Assembly (NCBI GenBank): GCA_965237625.1
Contig: CBDEGD010000014.1
Location: forward strand, 186,001 to 250,000
Length of the DNA stretch: 64,000 bases
From: JABDIP01 sp965237625
GTDB lineage: Bacteria > Pseudomonadota > Alphaproteobacteria > DSM-16000 > Inquilinaceae
Reading direction: 5' to 3'
The translations under genes and the position numbers were made by a program. Of the stretch, positions 17,928 to 26,544 are shown piece by piece (position 1 is the stretch's first letter; each line of letters starts with the position of its first letter). Under the pieces are notes generated by a model. That model was given only the letters and a program-made list of their open reading frames with translations. It searched no databases and was not told the origin of the DNA.

Positions 17928-19459
17928 TGGCCCGCTTCGCCGACATCCCCATCCAGGACAAGGTGACGTCGATCATCCTGCTGACGAGTTGCGTGGCGAT
18001 CCTGATTGCCTCCGGTGTCTTCATTACCGGCGACACCATCCACTCTCGCAGCGAACTCGTCCGCGAATTGTCGACGGTGGCCAAGATCTCGGGCAGGAAC
18101 AGCGCGGCGGCCGTCTTGTTCGACGATCGGGTCGCCGCTCAGGAAACGCTGTCGGCGCTGAGCACGATGCCAAATCTGATCGCGGCGTCGATCGTGCTTC
18201 GAGATGACGAGATCTTCACGACATATGCGCCGGACCGGATCGTCGAAGACCTCACGGCGCAAGGGCTTGCGACACAGATCGTCGACGAAGTCCGGCAATT
18301 GCGAACGGAGTACGACTCCTCCACGGCGAACGCCTCATTCATCGCCCGGCATGTCTCTGTGTTGGAGGAGATCGTGCTGGACGGGGAGACAATCGGGTAC
18401 GTCTATCTCTGCGCCGATCTGAGCTATGTCTTCCAGCGCATGGAGATCCAACTCTCCATGGTGGCGATCGCTGCGCTGATTTCGTTCCTGATCGCGATAC
18501 TGCTCTCTGCCCGCCTGCAGAGAGTCATTTCCAATCCGATCCTGCATCTCGCTGACGCGATGAACTCGGTCGGGCGCGACAAGCGCTACTCGGTCAGGGC
18601 CACGAAACACGGAAATGACGAGCTCGGTGTGTTGATCGACGGCTTCAACCACATGCTCTCACAGATCGAAGCCTATGAGGACAGCGTCGCGGCCCGGCTC
18701 CAGGCAGAAGCCGCCAATCGGGCGAAATCGGAATTCCTGGCCAATATGAGCCATGAACTGAGGACGCCGCTGAACGCCATCATCGGATTCGCGGACGCCA
18801 TGAAAACCGAAGTTTTCGGCCCGCTCGGCTCGACCCGCTATCAGTCCTATGTCGATGACATCCACTACAGCGGCTACCACCTGCTGAATATCATCAACGA
18901 CATCCTAGATCTGTCGAAGGCCGAGGCTGGCAAGATCTTCCTGAATGAGACCAAGTTCCTGCTGCCCAAGGTGGTTGACAGCGCGGTACGTATGTTGCGG
19001 GAAAAAGCCATCCGCCAGGGGGCGAAGATTTCCAGCGACCTGCCGGCCTGGGGACCTTGCCTGCATGGCGACGAACGGCTGGTCAGCCAGGTCGTCATCA
19101 ACCTGTTGTCGAATGCGGTCAAGTTCACCGACAAGGGCGGCCGGGTGGCCATTTCCCTTTGCAACAGCTCGGATGGCCGATGTGGTTTACGGATCGAAGA
19201 CACCGGTATCGGCATTGCCAAGGAAGATCTGCCGGCGATCCGTCAGCCCTTCATGCAGGTTGCAAATGCCTTCAGCCGCAAACATGACGGCACCGGCCTT
19301 GGGCTGCCACTGGCCGACCAGATCATGCAGTTACACGGCGGCGCCCTGGACATCGAAAGTGAACTCGGTGTCGGCACGGCAGTAACCGTCTGGTTCCCGG
19401 CCGAGCGCGTGTTGGACTGTCCGGACGCATCCCCAAGGCGCCTGACCGGCTCGGACTAG
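17927..19459 (+). CDS. Membrane sensor histidine kinase (periplasmic sensor, HAMP, HisKA, HATPase)
   Basis: This 510-residue kinase has a first membrane helix at about 14-34, a periplasmic sensor of about 130 residues (CHASE8-like in size and position), a second helix at about 175-195, and HAMP to about 245. The phosphoacceptor box is FLANMSHELRTPLNAIIGF (His about 276). The N box is VVINLLSNAVKF, G1 is EDTGIGIAKED and G2 is HDGTGLGLPLA, all intact. No receiver domain or cognate regulator gene follows. The start ATG at 17927 overlaps the YfiR stop, so the sensor and YfiR are co-translated. Confidence 0.92.
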   Translation: MARFADIPIQDKVTSIILLTSCVAILIASGVFITGDTIHSRSELVRELSTVAKISGRNSAAAVLFDDRVAAQETLSALSTMPNLIAASIVLRDDEIFTTYAPDRIVEDLTAQGLATQIVDEVRQLRTEYDSSTANASFIARHVSVLEEIVLDGETIGYVYLCADLSYVFQRMEIQLSMVAIAALISFLIAILLSARLQRVISNPILHLADAMNSVGRDKRYSVRATKHGNDELGVLIDGFNHMLSQIEAYEDSVAARLQAEAANRAKSEFLANMSHELRTPLNAIIGFADAMKTEVFGPLGSTRYQSYVDDIHYSGYHLLNIINDILDLSKAEAGKIFLNETKFLLPKVVDSAVRMLREKAIRQGAKISSDLPAWGPCLHGDERLVSQVVINLLSNAVKFTDKGGRVAISLCNSSDGRCGLRIEDTGIGIAKEDLPAIRQPFMQVANAFSRKHDGTGLGLPLADQIMQLHGGALDIESELGVGTAVTVWFPAERVLDCPDASPRRLTGSD

Positions 19460-19507
19460 TGTCCCGATTCTGAAATTCGCCATAGCGAATTACAGAATCG
19501 GGACACT
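19458..19507. repeat. Palindromic repeat, copy 2 (AGTGTCCC...GGGACACT)
   Basis: A 50-base near-perfect palindrome starting inside the kinase stop codon, with the same ATTCGCCATAGCGAAT core as copy 1 at 4833-4885. Here it would form a strong hairpin at the 3' end of the RTX-YfiR-kinase mRNA, facing a convergent stress-protein gene, so it may end both transcripts. Confidence 0.8.
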
Positions 19508-19549
19508 AGAATTCGATCTGCTGCCACGCAGACCCGAAGACACAGCCGC

Positions 19550-20377
19550 CTAATGCGACATCAGAACCGGGACCGTCATGTGATTCAGGATCTCCCGGGT
19601 CACGCCGCCAAGAACAAGTTCCCGCAGGCGCGATCGTCCATAGGCGCCCATCACGATCATATCGGCGGACAAATCCGACGCGCGGTTCAACAGGATATCC
19701 GAGGGGTTGAGTTCCCGGGACTCCATGGAGGCCGATTCAACATCGATATCATGCCGCGCCAGATGCGCGGCAATGTCCGCGCCTGGCGTGTCACCCAGGG
19801 CCTCGTCTGGATCAACGGCCAGGACCGAGACACGGTCTGACGCCTCCAGGATCGGCATGGCATCGGCCACCGCCCGCGCCGCCTCACGGCTGCCATTCCA
19901 GGCGATCAGGACGTGTTCGCCGAGCCGAGGTTGACGAATTGCATAGGGGACGACCAGGACCGGGCGACCGCCTGATAGAACCAGTTCGGCAATTTCCACG
20001 CCACCGTCCGCCGGACTTTCCGGATCGCTCTGGCCGGCGACGATGAGATCGGCTTGGCGGCCGCGCAGCGCTACCTGCTCGGTTGGCATACCATTCGCCC
20101 GCACCCATTCCGAGCGGCTGGCAAGACCCGCATTGGCCGCCTGTTGCTCGAACATCCGGTGCGCCTCCTCGGCCTTGCGGTCTTCGTCCTCCTTCCGGAT
20201 GCGGTGCGCTTCCGCGGGAAGCTGCGCAATGACATAGCCCGGAATCTCCAGCGGCGCGGTCACGAAGAGGCCGACCAGATGCGCGCCATGGCGATCCGCC
20301 AGCGCTGCCGCATAAGCGACACGTCCGGCCGCCGCTTCGCCATCGTCGGCGACGACCAATATGTCTTTCAATCCCAT
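19550..20377 (-). CDS. Universal stress protein with two Usp domains
   Basis: The 275-residue protein is a tandem UspA fold. The N-terminal half begins MGLKDILVVADDGEAAAG. The C-terminal half has the nucleotide-binding signature GAYGRSRLRELVLGGVTREI, a G-x2-G-x9-G type motif. Proteins of this type bind ATP and rise in stress and low oxygen. A close paralogue with the same layout is at 32127-33008. A partial FNR-type site (20457-20470) lies 80 bases upstream, and the 3' end faces the palindrome at 19458-19507. Confidence 0.9.
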   Translation of the reverse strand: MGLKDILVVADDGEAAAGRVAYAAALADRHGAHLVGLFVTAPLEIPGYVIAQLPAEAHRIRKEDEDRKAEEAHRMFEQQAANAGLASRSEWVRANGMPTEQVALRGRQADLIVAGQSDPESPADGGVEIAELVLSGGRPVLVVPYAIRQPRLGEHVLIAWNGSREAARAVADAMPILEASDRVSVLAVDPDEALGDTPGADIAAHLARHDIDVESASMESRELNPSDILLNRASDLSADMIVMGAYGRSRLRELVLGGVTREILNHMTVPVLMSH

Positions 20378-20456
20378 CGACTATCCCTCCTCTTTCGGCC
20401 CGCAAGCGGGTGCGGCCTGCATATATCATTGGTATCGGGATTGCCGGGTTGCGGCC

Positions 20457-20470
20457 TTGATATGGGTCAG
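20457..20470 (-). promoter_or_regulatory. Imperfect FNR/FixK-type box upstream of the first Usp gene
   Basis: TTGAT-N4-GTCAG matches the TTGAT-N4-ATCAA/GTCAA consensus in nine of ten defined positions. It is 80 bases upstream of the Usp start, close to the distance (about 68 bases) of the perfect box at the paralogous Usp gene. On its own it would be weak evidence. Confidence 0.4.
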
Positions 20471-20550
20471 GCCGGCGCAAAGGCGGCGGAATGTCTGGAG
20501 TCCGGGGCGCTACCGGGTCGAATGCGAGCTCCGGGGCGCATGCGTGACCG

Positions 20551-21615
20551 TCAGGGTCGGGCGTCGCCCCGATCTTCCGCCGGCAAACGGCCCTCTTCCA
20601 CCGCATGGCAGGCGACCTGCGTGCCCTCGGTTGTCGGCAGCGGCAGCGGCAACTCGGCCCGGCATCGGTCGTTGGCGTAGGGGCAGCGCGGGTGGAAGGC
20701 GCAGCCGGAGGGCGGGTTGATCGGATTGGGCACCTCGCCGGCCACGGGCTCACGCTGCAGGCCGCTCATATCCAGACTGGGGATCGTATCGAGCAGCAGC
20801 CGGGTATAGGGGTGGCGGGGGTAGCGAAACAGGGTGCGCTTGTCGGCGACCTCGACCAACCGGCCGAGATACATGACGCCGACCTGATCCGACATGTGAT
20901 AGACGACCGCCAGATTGTGGCTGATGAATAGATAAGTCAGGCCCAGCCGGCGTTGCAGATCCTTCATCAGATTGAGGATCTGCGCCTGTACCGATACGTC
21001 GAGCGCCGATGTAGGCTCGTCGCACACTAGAAAATCCGGATTGCTGGCGAGCGCCCGGGCGATTGAAATGCGCTGGCGCTGGCCGCCGGAGAACTCATGC
21101 GGGTATTTCGCCGCATCCTTCGGGTCGAGCCCGACCTGGGTCAGCAAGTCGCCGACCCGCTGTTTGACCGGGCCGGGTTCGGTTTCGATGCGATGGGTGC
21201 GCAGCGGCTCGGCGACGATATCGGCCACTCGCCAGCGCGGATTCAGGCTGGCATACGGATCCTGAAAGATCATCTGCAGCCGCCGACGGAATGGCTTCAT
21301 CGCAGCCCGGCTGGTGAGGCTTGCGATGTCGGTGCCCTCGAAGACGACCGATCCGTCGGTCGGCCGATAGAGCCCGACGACCGAGCGGGCCACGGTCGAT
21401 TTCCCGCAGCCGGATTCGCCGACCAGGCTGAAGGTCTGGCCGGGTGCAATGTCGAAGCTGATATCCTGAACTGCCCGAAGAATCTGACGTTTCTCGCCCT
21501 CGAACAATCGGTTGAGGAAGGGCTTGGACACGTCGAAATGCATCGCCAGCCGGTCGACCCGCAGCAAAGGCCCGGTGTCCCGGGCATCATCGATCGGGAC
21601 CGCGACATCAGCCAT
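20551..21615 (-). CDS. Peptide ABC importer ATPase, DppF/OppF type
   Basis: This 354-residue ATPase has Walker A GESGCGKST, the Q-loop FQDPYASLNP, the signature FSGGQRQRISIARAL and Walker B FLVCDEPTSALD. The C-terminal extension has the CxxxxPxC-type cysteine region (GCAFHPRCPYANDRC) typical of oligopeptide ATPases, which in some members binds an iron-sulfur cluster. It is the last gene of a reverse-strand six-gene importer operon, overlapping its DppD partner by eight bases. It may also energise the orphan permeases at 8691-10645. Confidence 0.93.
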   Translation of the reverse strand: MADVAVPIDDARDTGPLLRVDRLAMHFDVSKPFLNRLFEGEKRQILRAVQDISFDIAPGQTFSLVGESGCGKSTVARSVVGLYRPTDGSVVFEGTDIASLTSRAAMKPFRRRLQMIFQDPYASLNPRWRVADIVAEPLRTHRIETEPGPVKQRVGDLLTQVGLDPKDAAKYPHEFSGGQRQRISIARALASNPDFLVCDEPTSALDVSVQAQILNLMKDLQRRLGLTYLFISHNLAVVYHMSDQVGVMYLGRLVEVADKRTLFRYPRHPYTRLLLDTIPSLDMSGLQREPVAGEVPNPINPPSGCAFHPRCPYANDRCRAELPLPLPTTEGTQVACHAVEEGRLPAEDRGDARP

Positions 21616-22594
21616 GGGCTGCCGCTCCCTCCTCTGCGAACAGCCAGCAGGCGACCCTCCCCTCGCCAGCCGGCATGGTATCGGGCCGGGTCGTGCGGCA
21701 TCGGTCGAACACCCGCGGACAGCGCGGATTGAAGGCGCAGCCGGACGGAATGTCCGTCAGCCGCGGCATGGTGCCCTCGATCTGCGACAATTGTTCGACC
21801 TCGACACCAATCCCCGGAATCGAGCCCATCAGGCCGATCGTGTAGGGGTGCTTGGGATGTTTCACCACGTCCCGCACCGAGCCGATTTCGGCCAGGCGTC
21901 CGGCATACATCACCGCCACCCGGTCGGCGGTTTCGGCGATCACGCCCATATCATGGGTCACCAGCAACACCGCCGTGCCATGGTCGCGGCAAAGGCGTTT
22001 GAGCAAAGCCAGGATCTGCGCCTGAATGGACACGTCCAAAGCCGTCGTCGGCTCGTCGGCGATGATCAGGCGCGGGTTGACGCAGAGCGCCAGGGCGATC
22101 ACCACCCGCTGGCGCATGCCGCCGGAAAACTGGTGCGGATAGCCGTCGATACGCTGCTCGGGTGCGGGTATGCCAACCTCCGTCAGCAACTCGATGGCGC
22201 GTTCGCGGGCCTGATTGGCGGACAAATCGGTGTGGGTCTGAATGGTCTCGATGAGCTGTCGGCCGATCGTATAGAGCGGGTTCAGGCTGGTCAGCGGATC
22301 CTGGAAGATCGCACCGATCCGCTGCCCTCTGATCCGCCGCATCTCGTCGTAGGGCAGATCATCGATGCGTTGGCCCTCCAGAACGACCTGCCCGCCGGCG
22401 ATCCGCCCCGGCGGCTCCAGCAATCCGATGATGGCGGCCCCGGTCAGCGACTTGCCGGCGCCGGATTCTCCGACCACCCCCAGCACCTCGCCGGGATCGA
22501 TGTGGAACGACACGTCGTCTACCGCCACCAGGGTGCCGCGACGGGTCGGGAACTCGATGCGAAGATTCTCGACGCTGAGAAGAGCGTCCGCCAT
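21608..22594 (-). CDS. Peptide ABC importer ATPase, DppD/OppD type
   Basis: The 328-residue ATPase has Walker A GESGAGKSL, signature FSGGMRQRVVIALAL, Walker B LIIADEPTTALDV and the cysteine-rich C-terminal motif (SGCAFNPRCPRVFDRC). It pairs with the DppF gene downstream. Its ATG overlaps the stop of the DppC permease by one base (TGATG), indicating a tightly coupled operon. Opp-type ATPases hydrolyse ATP to move peptides inward. Confidence 0.93.
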   Translation of the reverse strand: MADALLSVENLRIEFPTRRGTLVAVDDVSFHIDPGEVLGVVGESGAGKSLTGAAIIGLLEPPGRIAGGQVVLEGQRIDDLPYDEMRRIRGQRIGAIFQDPLTSLNPLYTIGRQLIETIQTHTDLSANQARERAIELLTEVGIPAPEQRIDGYPHQFSGGMRQRVVIALALCVNPRLIIADEPTTALDVSIQAQILALLKRLCRDHGTAVLLVTHDMGVIAETADRVAVMYAGRLAEIGSVRDVVKHPKHPYTIGLMGSIPGIGVEVEQLSQIEGTMPRLTDIPSGCAFNPRCPRVFDRCRTTRPDTMPAGEGRVACWLFAEEGAAAHG

Positions 22595-23577
22595 CAGCGC
22601 AGCTTGGGATTCAAGGCGTCACGCAACCAGTCGCCCAGCAGGTTGACCGACAGTGCCAGCGCCAGCAATGCGAAACCGGGGAACAGGGTGATCCACCACT
22701 CGCCGGAGAACAGGAAATCGTTGCCGATGCGGATCAGGGTGCCGAGAGACGGCCGGGTCGGCGGCGCGCCAATGCCCAGGAAGGACAAGGTCGCCTCGGT
22801 GATAATCGCCAGCGCAAGCCCGATGGTCGCGATCACCAGCACCGGGCCCATCACGTTCGGCAGCACATGCCGCACCATGATCGCCAACGGATGAACCCCG
22901 ATCACCTTGGCCGCCTGTACGTACTCCTTGTTCTTCTCGACAAGCGTCGAGCCGCGTACGGTCCGGGCGTACTGCACCCAGCTCGAAATACCGATGGCAA
23001 AGACCAGGACGTAGATCGCCAGCGAGTCGTGGAACTCCCGCGGCACCACGGCGCGGGCCACCCCGCCGACCAGAAGCGCGATGAGGATCGTCGGGAAGCT
23101 GAGGAAGATGTCGGCGATCCGCATAATCAAGCCGTCGACCCAGCCGCCCAAATAACCGGCCAACAGGCCCAGGCCGACGCCGATGGTCATGGCGAAGATC
23201 ACCGATGCGAAACCGACCAACAGGGAAATGCGCGACCCATACAGGATCGCGGAGAAGATATCCCGCCCCTGATCGTCGGTCCCCAGCCAGTACACGTTAC
23301 CGCTGAAACTGGCCTCCATGGGCGGACTGAAGCCATCCATCAGCACAAGCGATGCCGGGTTGAATGGGTTGTAGGGAGCGACCAAGGGTGCGAAGGCCGC
23401 GCCAAAAAAGAATAACACCGTGACCGCCGCGGCAACGATGGTAACCGGTGACTTCTTGAAGCTATGCCAGATATCGGTATCCAAGGCCCTGGCCAGTGCG
23501 CCGGGCGGCACAAATGCCAACTCCTCAGCCGGGGTCGCGTGGCTGGGCAGCGGTTCGGTCTGGTCCTGTGTGGTCAT
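22594..23577 (-). CDS. ABC importer permease, DppC/OppC type
   Basis: The 327-residue permease shows the family stretches YWLGTDDQGRDIFSAILYGS, the EAA-like loop KVIGVHPLAIMVRHVLPNVM and SFLGIGAPPTRPSLG. It has an N-terminal cytoplasmic tail of about 45 residues before the first helix. It pairs with the DppB gene 21 bases upstream and supplies half of the membrane channel. Confidence 0.92.
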   Translation of the reverse strand: MTTQDQTEPLPSHATPAEELAFVPPGALARALDTDIWHSFKKSPVTIVAAAVTVLFFFGAAFAPLVAPYNPFNPASLVLMDGFSPPMEASFSGNVYWLGTDDQGRDIFSAILYGSRISLLVGFASVIFAMTIGVGLGLLAGYLGGWVDGLIMRIADIFLSFPTILIALLVGGVARAVVPREFHDSLAIYVLVFAIGISSWVQYARTVRGSTLVEKNKEYVQAAKVIGVHPLAIMVRHVLPNVMGPVLVIATIGLALAIITEATLSFLGIGAPPTRPSLGTLIRIGNDFLFSGEWWITLFPGFALLALALSVNLLGDWLRDALNPKLR

Positions 23578-23598
23578 CTGGCCATCCCGAAATGGCTC

Positions 23599-24585
23599 CT
23601 AATGGGTGCCGCCGGAGGCGGATTCGATGCGCAGCCGGGGATCGACCGCGTAGTACAGCAGATCCACCGCCAGATTGATGATCACGAAGAACAGGGCAAT
23701 CAGGACCAGATAGGCCGACATCACCGGAATATCGGCGAAATTAACCGCCTGGATGAACATCAAGCCCATGCCCGGCCATTGGAATACGGTCTCGGTGATG
23801 ATGGCGAAGGCGATCAGCGAGCCCAGCTGAAGACCGGTGATGGTGATGACCGGCACCAGGGTGTTCTTCAGCGCGTGGCCGAAATTCACCGCCCGGTCGG
23901 ACAGCCCTCGCGCCCGGGCGAATTTGATGTAGTCGGCGCGCAACACCTCGAGCATCTCCGCCCGCACGAGGCGCATGATCAGCGTCATTTGGAACAGCGC
24001 CAGGGTGAAGGCCGGCATGATGATCGCCTTCAGCCCGCCCGCCGTCAGCAGGCCGGTCGACCACCAGCCAAGCTGCACCACGTCGCCGCGCCCGAAGGAA
24101 GGCAGCAGCGGCAGGGTGACGGCGAACAGGTAGATCATCAGGATGCCGATCAGGAAGGTCGGCAGCGACACCCCGACCAAAGATAGGAACATCACCGTTC
24201 GGCTGGCCCAGCCATCCCGGCGTAGGGCGGTGTACACCCCCATGGCCAAGCCCAGCCCCACCGCGATGATCGCCGACACGAAGGACAATTCCAGGGTCGC
24301 CGGCAGGCGCTCGGCGATCAGCTCCTCCACCGGCCGCGCCAGCCGATAGGAGATGCCGAATTCGCCCCGAATGGCATTGCCGACGAATTTGAAGAACTGG
24401 ATGTAGAAGGGATCGTTCAGCCCCAGCCGCTCGCGCAGGGCCTCGCGATCATCTAAGGAGGTGTCCTGGCCGACCATGTTGTTGATCGGATCGCCGACAT
24501 AGTTGAACAGCAGGAACGCCACGAAGGCGACCACCAGCATCACGAGGATTGATTGGATCAGGCGTCTAACGATGAACGCCGCCAT
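23599..24585 (-). CDS. ABC importer permease, DppB/OppB type
   Basis: The 328-residue permease begins MAAFIVRRLIQSILVMLVVA, the standard DppB N-terminus, followed by a short periplasmic region and six helices. The coupling loop FARARGLSDRAVNFGHALKN and IITETVFQWPGMGLMF are recognisable. It lies 78 bases downstream of the nearer of two binding-protein genes, and so completes a canonical operon order of binding proteins, B, C, D, F. Confidence 0.92.
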   Translation of the reverse strand: MAAFIVRRLIQSILVMLVVAFVAFLLFNYVGDPINNMVGQDTSLDDREALRERLGLNDPFYIQFFKFVGNAIRGEFGISYRLARPVEELIAERLPATLELSFVSAIIAVGLGLAMGVYTALRRDGWASRTVMFLSLVGVSLPTFLIGILMIYLFAVTLPLLPSFGRGDVVQLGWWSTGLLTAGGLKAIIMPAFTLALFQMTLIMRLVRAEMLEVLRADYIKFARARGLSDRAVNFGHALKNTLVPVITITGLQLGSLIAFAIITETVFQWPGMGLMFIQAVNFADIPVMSAYLVLIALFFVIINLAVDLLYYAVDPRLRIESASGGTH

Positions 24586-24663
24586 GGTGTCGTCCTCAAC
24601 CTGCCCTGAGCGCCGGAATGCAGAGGGTCGCCGGATAGGTGTCCAGCGCCCCTCTAATCCGAT

Positions 24664-26253
24664 CTAGTTATTGTACGTCACATATTTGAACCGTACCGAA
24701 TTATCGCCTCGGATGTGCACGTTTATATCCTCTGCCATCGCCCAGTTCAGCACCTGATGATGAACCGGCAGATAGATCATATCCGCGTTCACGATATCCC
24801 AGATTTCCTGGATCTTCTCGTTGCGTGCCGCCAGATCGACCTCGGTCACGATGTCGGTGGTCAACTGGTCGACCGTGGGGTTCGAATAATGGGTGCCGTT
24901 CCATGACCCACGAGTGCCGTCATCGGTGTGGAACAGATAGCTGAATATGTACTCCGAATCGAATGTCGGGACGCCCCAGCCCAGCATATAGAACGCCGTG
25001 TTCCGGTTCGAGAGCTCAGCGAAATGGATGCTCTTTGGCCGTGCATCGAGGCTGACGACGATGCCGACCTGCCCCATCATGCCGACGACAGCCTGGCAGA
25101 TGCCCTCATCGTTGATGTAGCGGTCGTTCGGGCAGTGCAGAGTGATTTCGAACCCGCCGCCGTAACCCGCCTCGTCCAGCAGCGCCTTGGCGGCCGCGAT
25201 ATCCTGCGCCTGCCGGACGTCCATTTCCTCGCTATAGCCATTGACGAATGGCGGCGCGACCATGCCGGCCGGCGCCGATTGGCCGCGCATGACCACGCTC
25301 TGGATCGCGTCGCGGCTGATCGCCAGGTTCATCGCCTGGCGAACACGAAGATCGGAAAGCGGATTGTGGTCGACGATATTATCCCAGTCATGATCGTCCG
25401 GCCGGACATCCATGCCGAGGAAGATGACTCGGTTTTCCGGAGTCGTGGTCACCTTGACGCCATCGGCCTGAGCAAGGCGCCGCAAATCCTGAACCGGCGG
25501 GTCGAGGACGAAATCCAACTCACCCGACAGGAGCGCCGCCACCCGGGTCGGCGCGGAGGTGACCGGCGTGTAGACGATCCGCTCGATCTCCGTCGCGAAT
25601 TCGTCATTGCCCCAGTAGTCCGGGTTGCGCACCAACTCGGTACGGATGCCTGGTTCGCGTGTTTCCAGAATATAGGCCCCGGTACCGTTGGCGTTCCGGG
25701 CCGCAAAGGTCTCTTCGCCTGAAGCGTAGTCCTGCGGCAGTTCGACGCCGTTCGCCACCGACCATTCCTTGTCCATCATGAACAAATTGGTCAGATTGTT
25801 GGGCAGCAGGGGGTTGGGGCCGTCGGTGGTCACATGGACGGTATACGCGCCGACGGCGGTGACATCGGCGATCGAGGTCAGCAGGCCCTTATAGTCCGAG
25901 ATTTCGTGCCTCGCCCGATTGAGCGAGAACACGACATCTTCAGCGTTGAAGGCCGAACCGTCATGGAATTGCACGCCCTGACGCAGGGTAAACTCCCAGA
26001 CATTGGGGTCGTCGGTTGGTTCCCAGGAAATCGCCAGCGCAGCAACCAACTGCAAGTCGTTGTCGCGGCTGACCAAAGGCTCGTAGATCTGGTGCGCCAT
26101 GGTTGCCGTCGGCCCTTCATTCTGGCCGTGCGGATCCAGGGTCAGCGCATCGCCGGCGCTTGCCCATCGCAAGACCCGATGGCCGTCGGCCAAGCTGGCG
26201 GTCGCGGTGCCGAGAACCAGAACCGCTCCTAAGGTTGTCGCCAATACCTTCAT
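24664..26253 (-). CDS. Family-5 solute-binding protein, copy nearest the permeases
   Basis: The 529-residue protein has a signal peptide (LGAVLVLGTATASLADG) and family-5 motifs: ALTLDPHGQNEGPTATM, WEFTLRQGVQFHDGSAFNAE and RVRQAMNLAISRDAIQSVV. It is clearly paralogous to the binding protein at 26545-28131 (shared VVMRGQS, DRY-NDE-ICQAVVGM and the C-terminal VHHQVLNWAM region), so the two arose by duplication. It would deliver peptides, or another substrate, to the permease pair downstream. Confidence 0.92.
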   Translation of the reverse strand: MKVLATTLGAVLVLGTATASLADGHRVLRWASAGDALTLDPHGQNEGPTATMAHQIYEPLVSRDNDLQLVAALAISWEPTDDPNVWEFTLRQGVQFHDGSAFNAEDVVFSLNRARHEISDYKGLLTSIADVTAVGAYTVHVTTDGPNPLLPNNLTNLFMMDKEWSVANGVELPQDYASGEETFAARNANGTGAYILETREPGIRTELVRNPDYWGNDEFATEIERIVYTPVTSAPTRVAALLSGELDFVLDPPVQDLRRLAQADGVKVTTTPENRVIFLGMDVRPDDHDWDNIVDHNPLSDLRVRQAMNLAISRDAIQSVVMRGQSAPAGMVAPPFVNGYSEEMDVRQAQDIAAAKALLDEAGYGGGFEITLHCPNDRYINDEGICQAVVGMMGQVGIVVSLDARPKSIHFAELSNRNTAFYMLGWGVPTFDSEYIFSYLFHTDDGTRGSWNGTHYSNPTVDQLTTDIVTEVDLAARNEKIQEIWDIVNADMIYLPVHHQVLNWAMAEDINVHIRGDNSVRFKYVTYNN

Positions 26254-26544
26254 CAGCTTGCTCCCTGCTTTGCGCCGGTTTCGGCGCTAGTTGTCAATGT
26301 TCCGGCCGTTACGGCTTTCGATGTCCAAACATCATGCGGGTGATCCAGCGTCGTCGATCGAGCGCATAAACGGAATGTCTCGTGCCACGACTATCCAGGC
26401 GGCGCAGTCCCGTCGTGGGGATGTGGCATCCTGTCCCGGTCGGGCACTGACTGCGTCAATCGAAACATAGGAAATGTCTATCGAATAGGCAGGCTGGCCG
26501 CAGCCAGAAGGCGGTCGTCGCCTCCCGGCTGCGAGCTTCACCGG
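26254..26544. other. 291-base gap between the paralogous binding-protein genes
   Basis: No gene is visible. On the minus strand this is the leader region of the second binding-protein gene. I see no convincing promoter or hairpin, so whether the second gene is read from its own promoter or by read-through cannot be decided. Confidence 0.4.
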
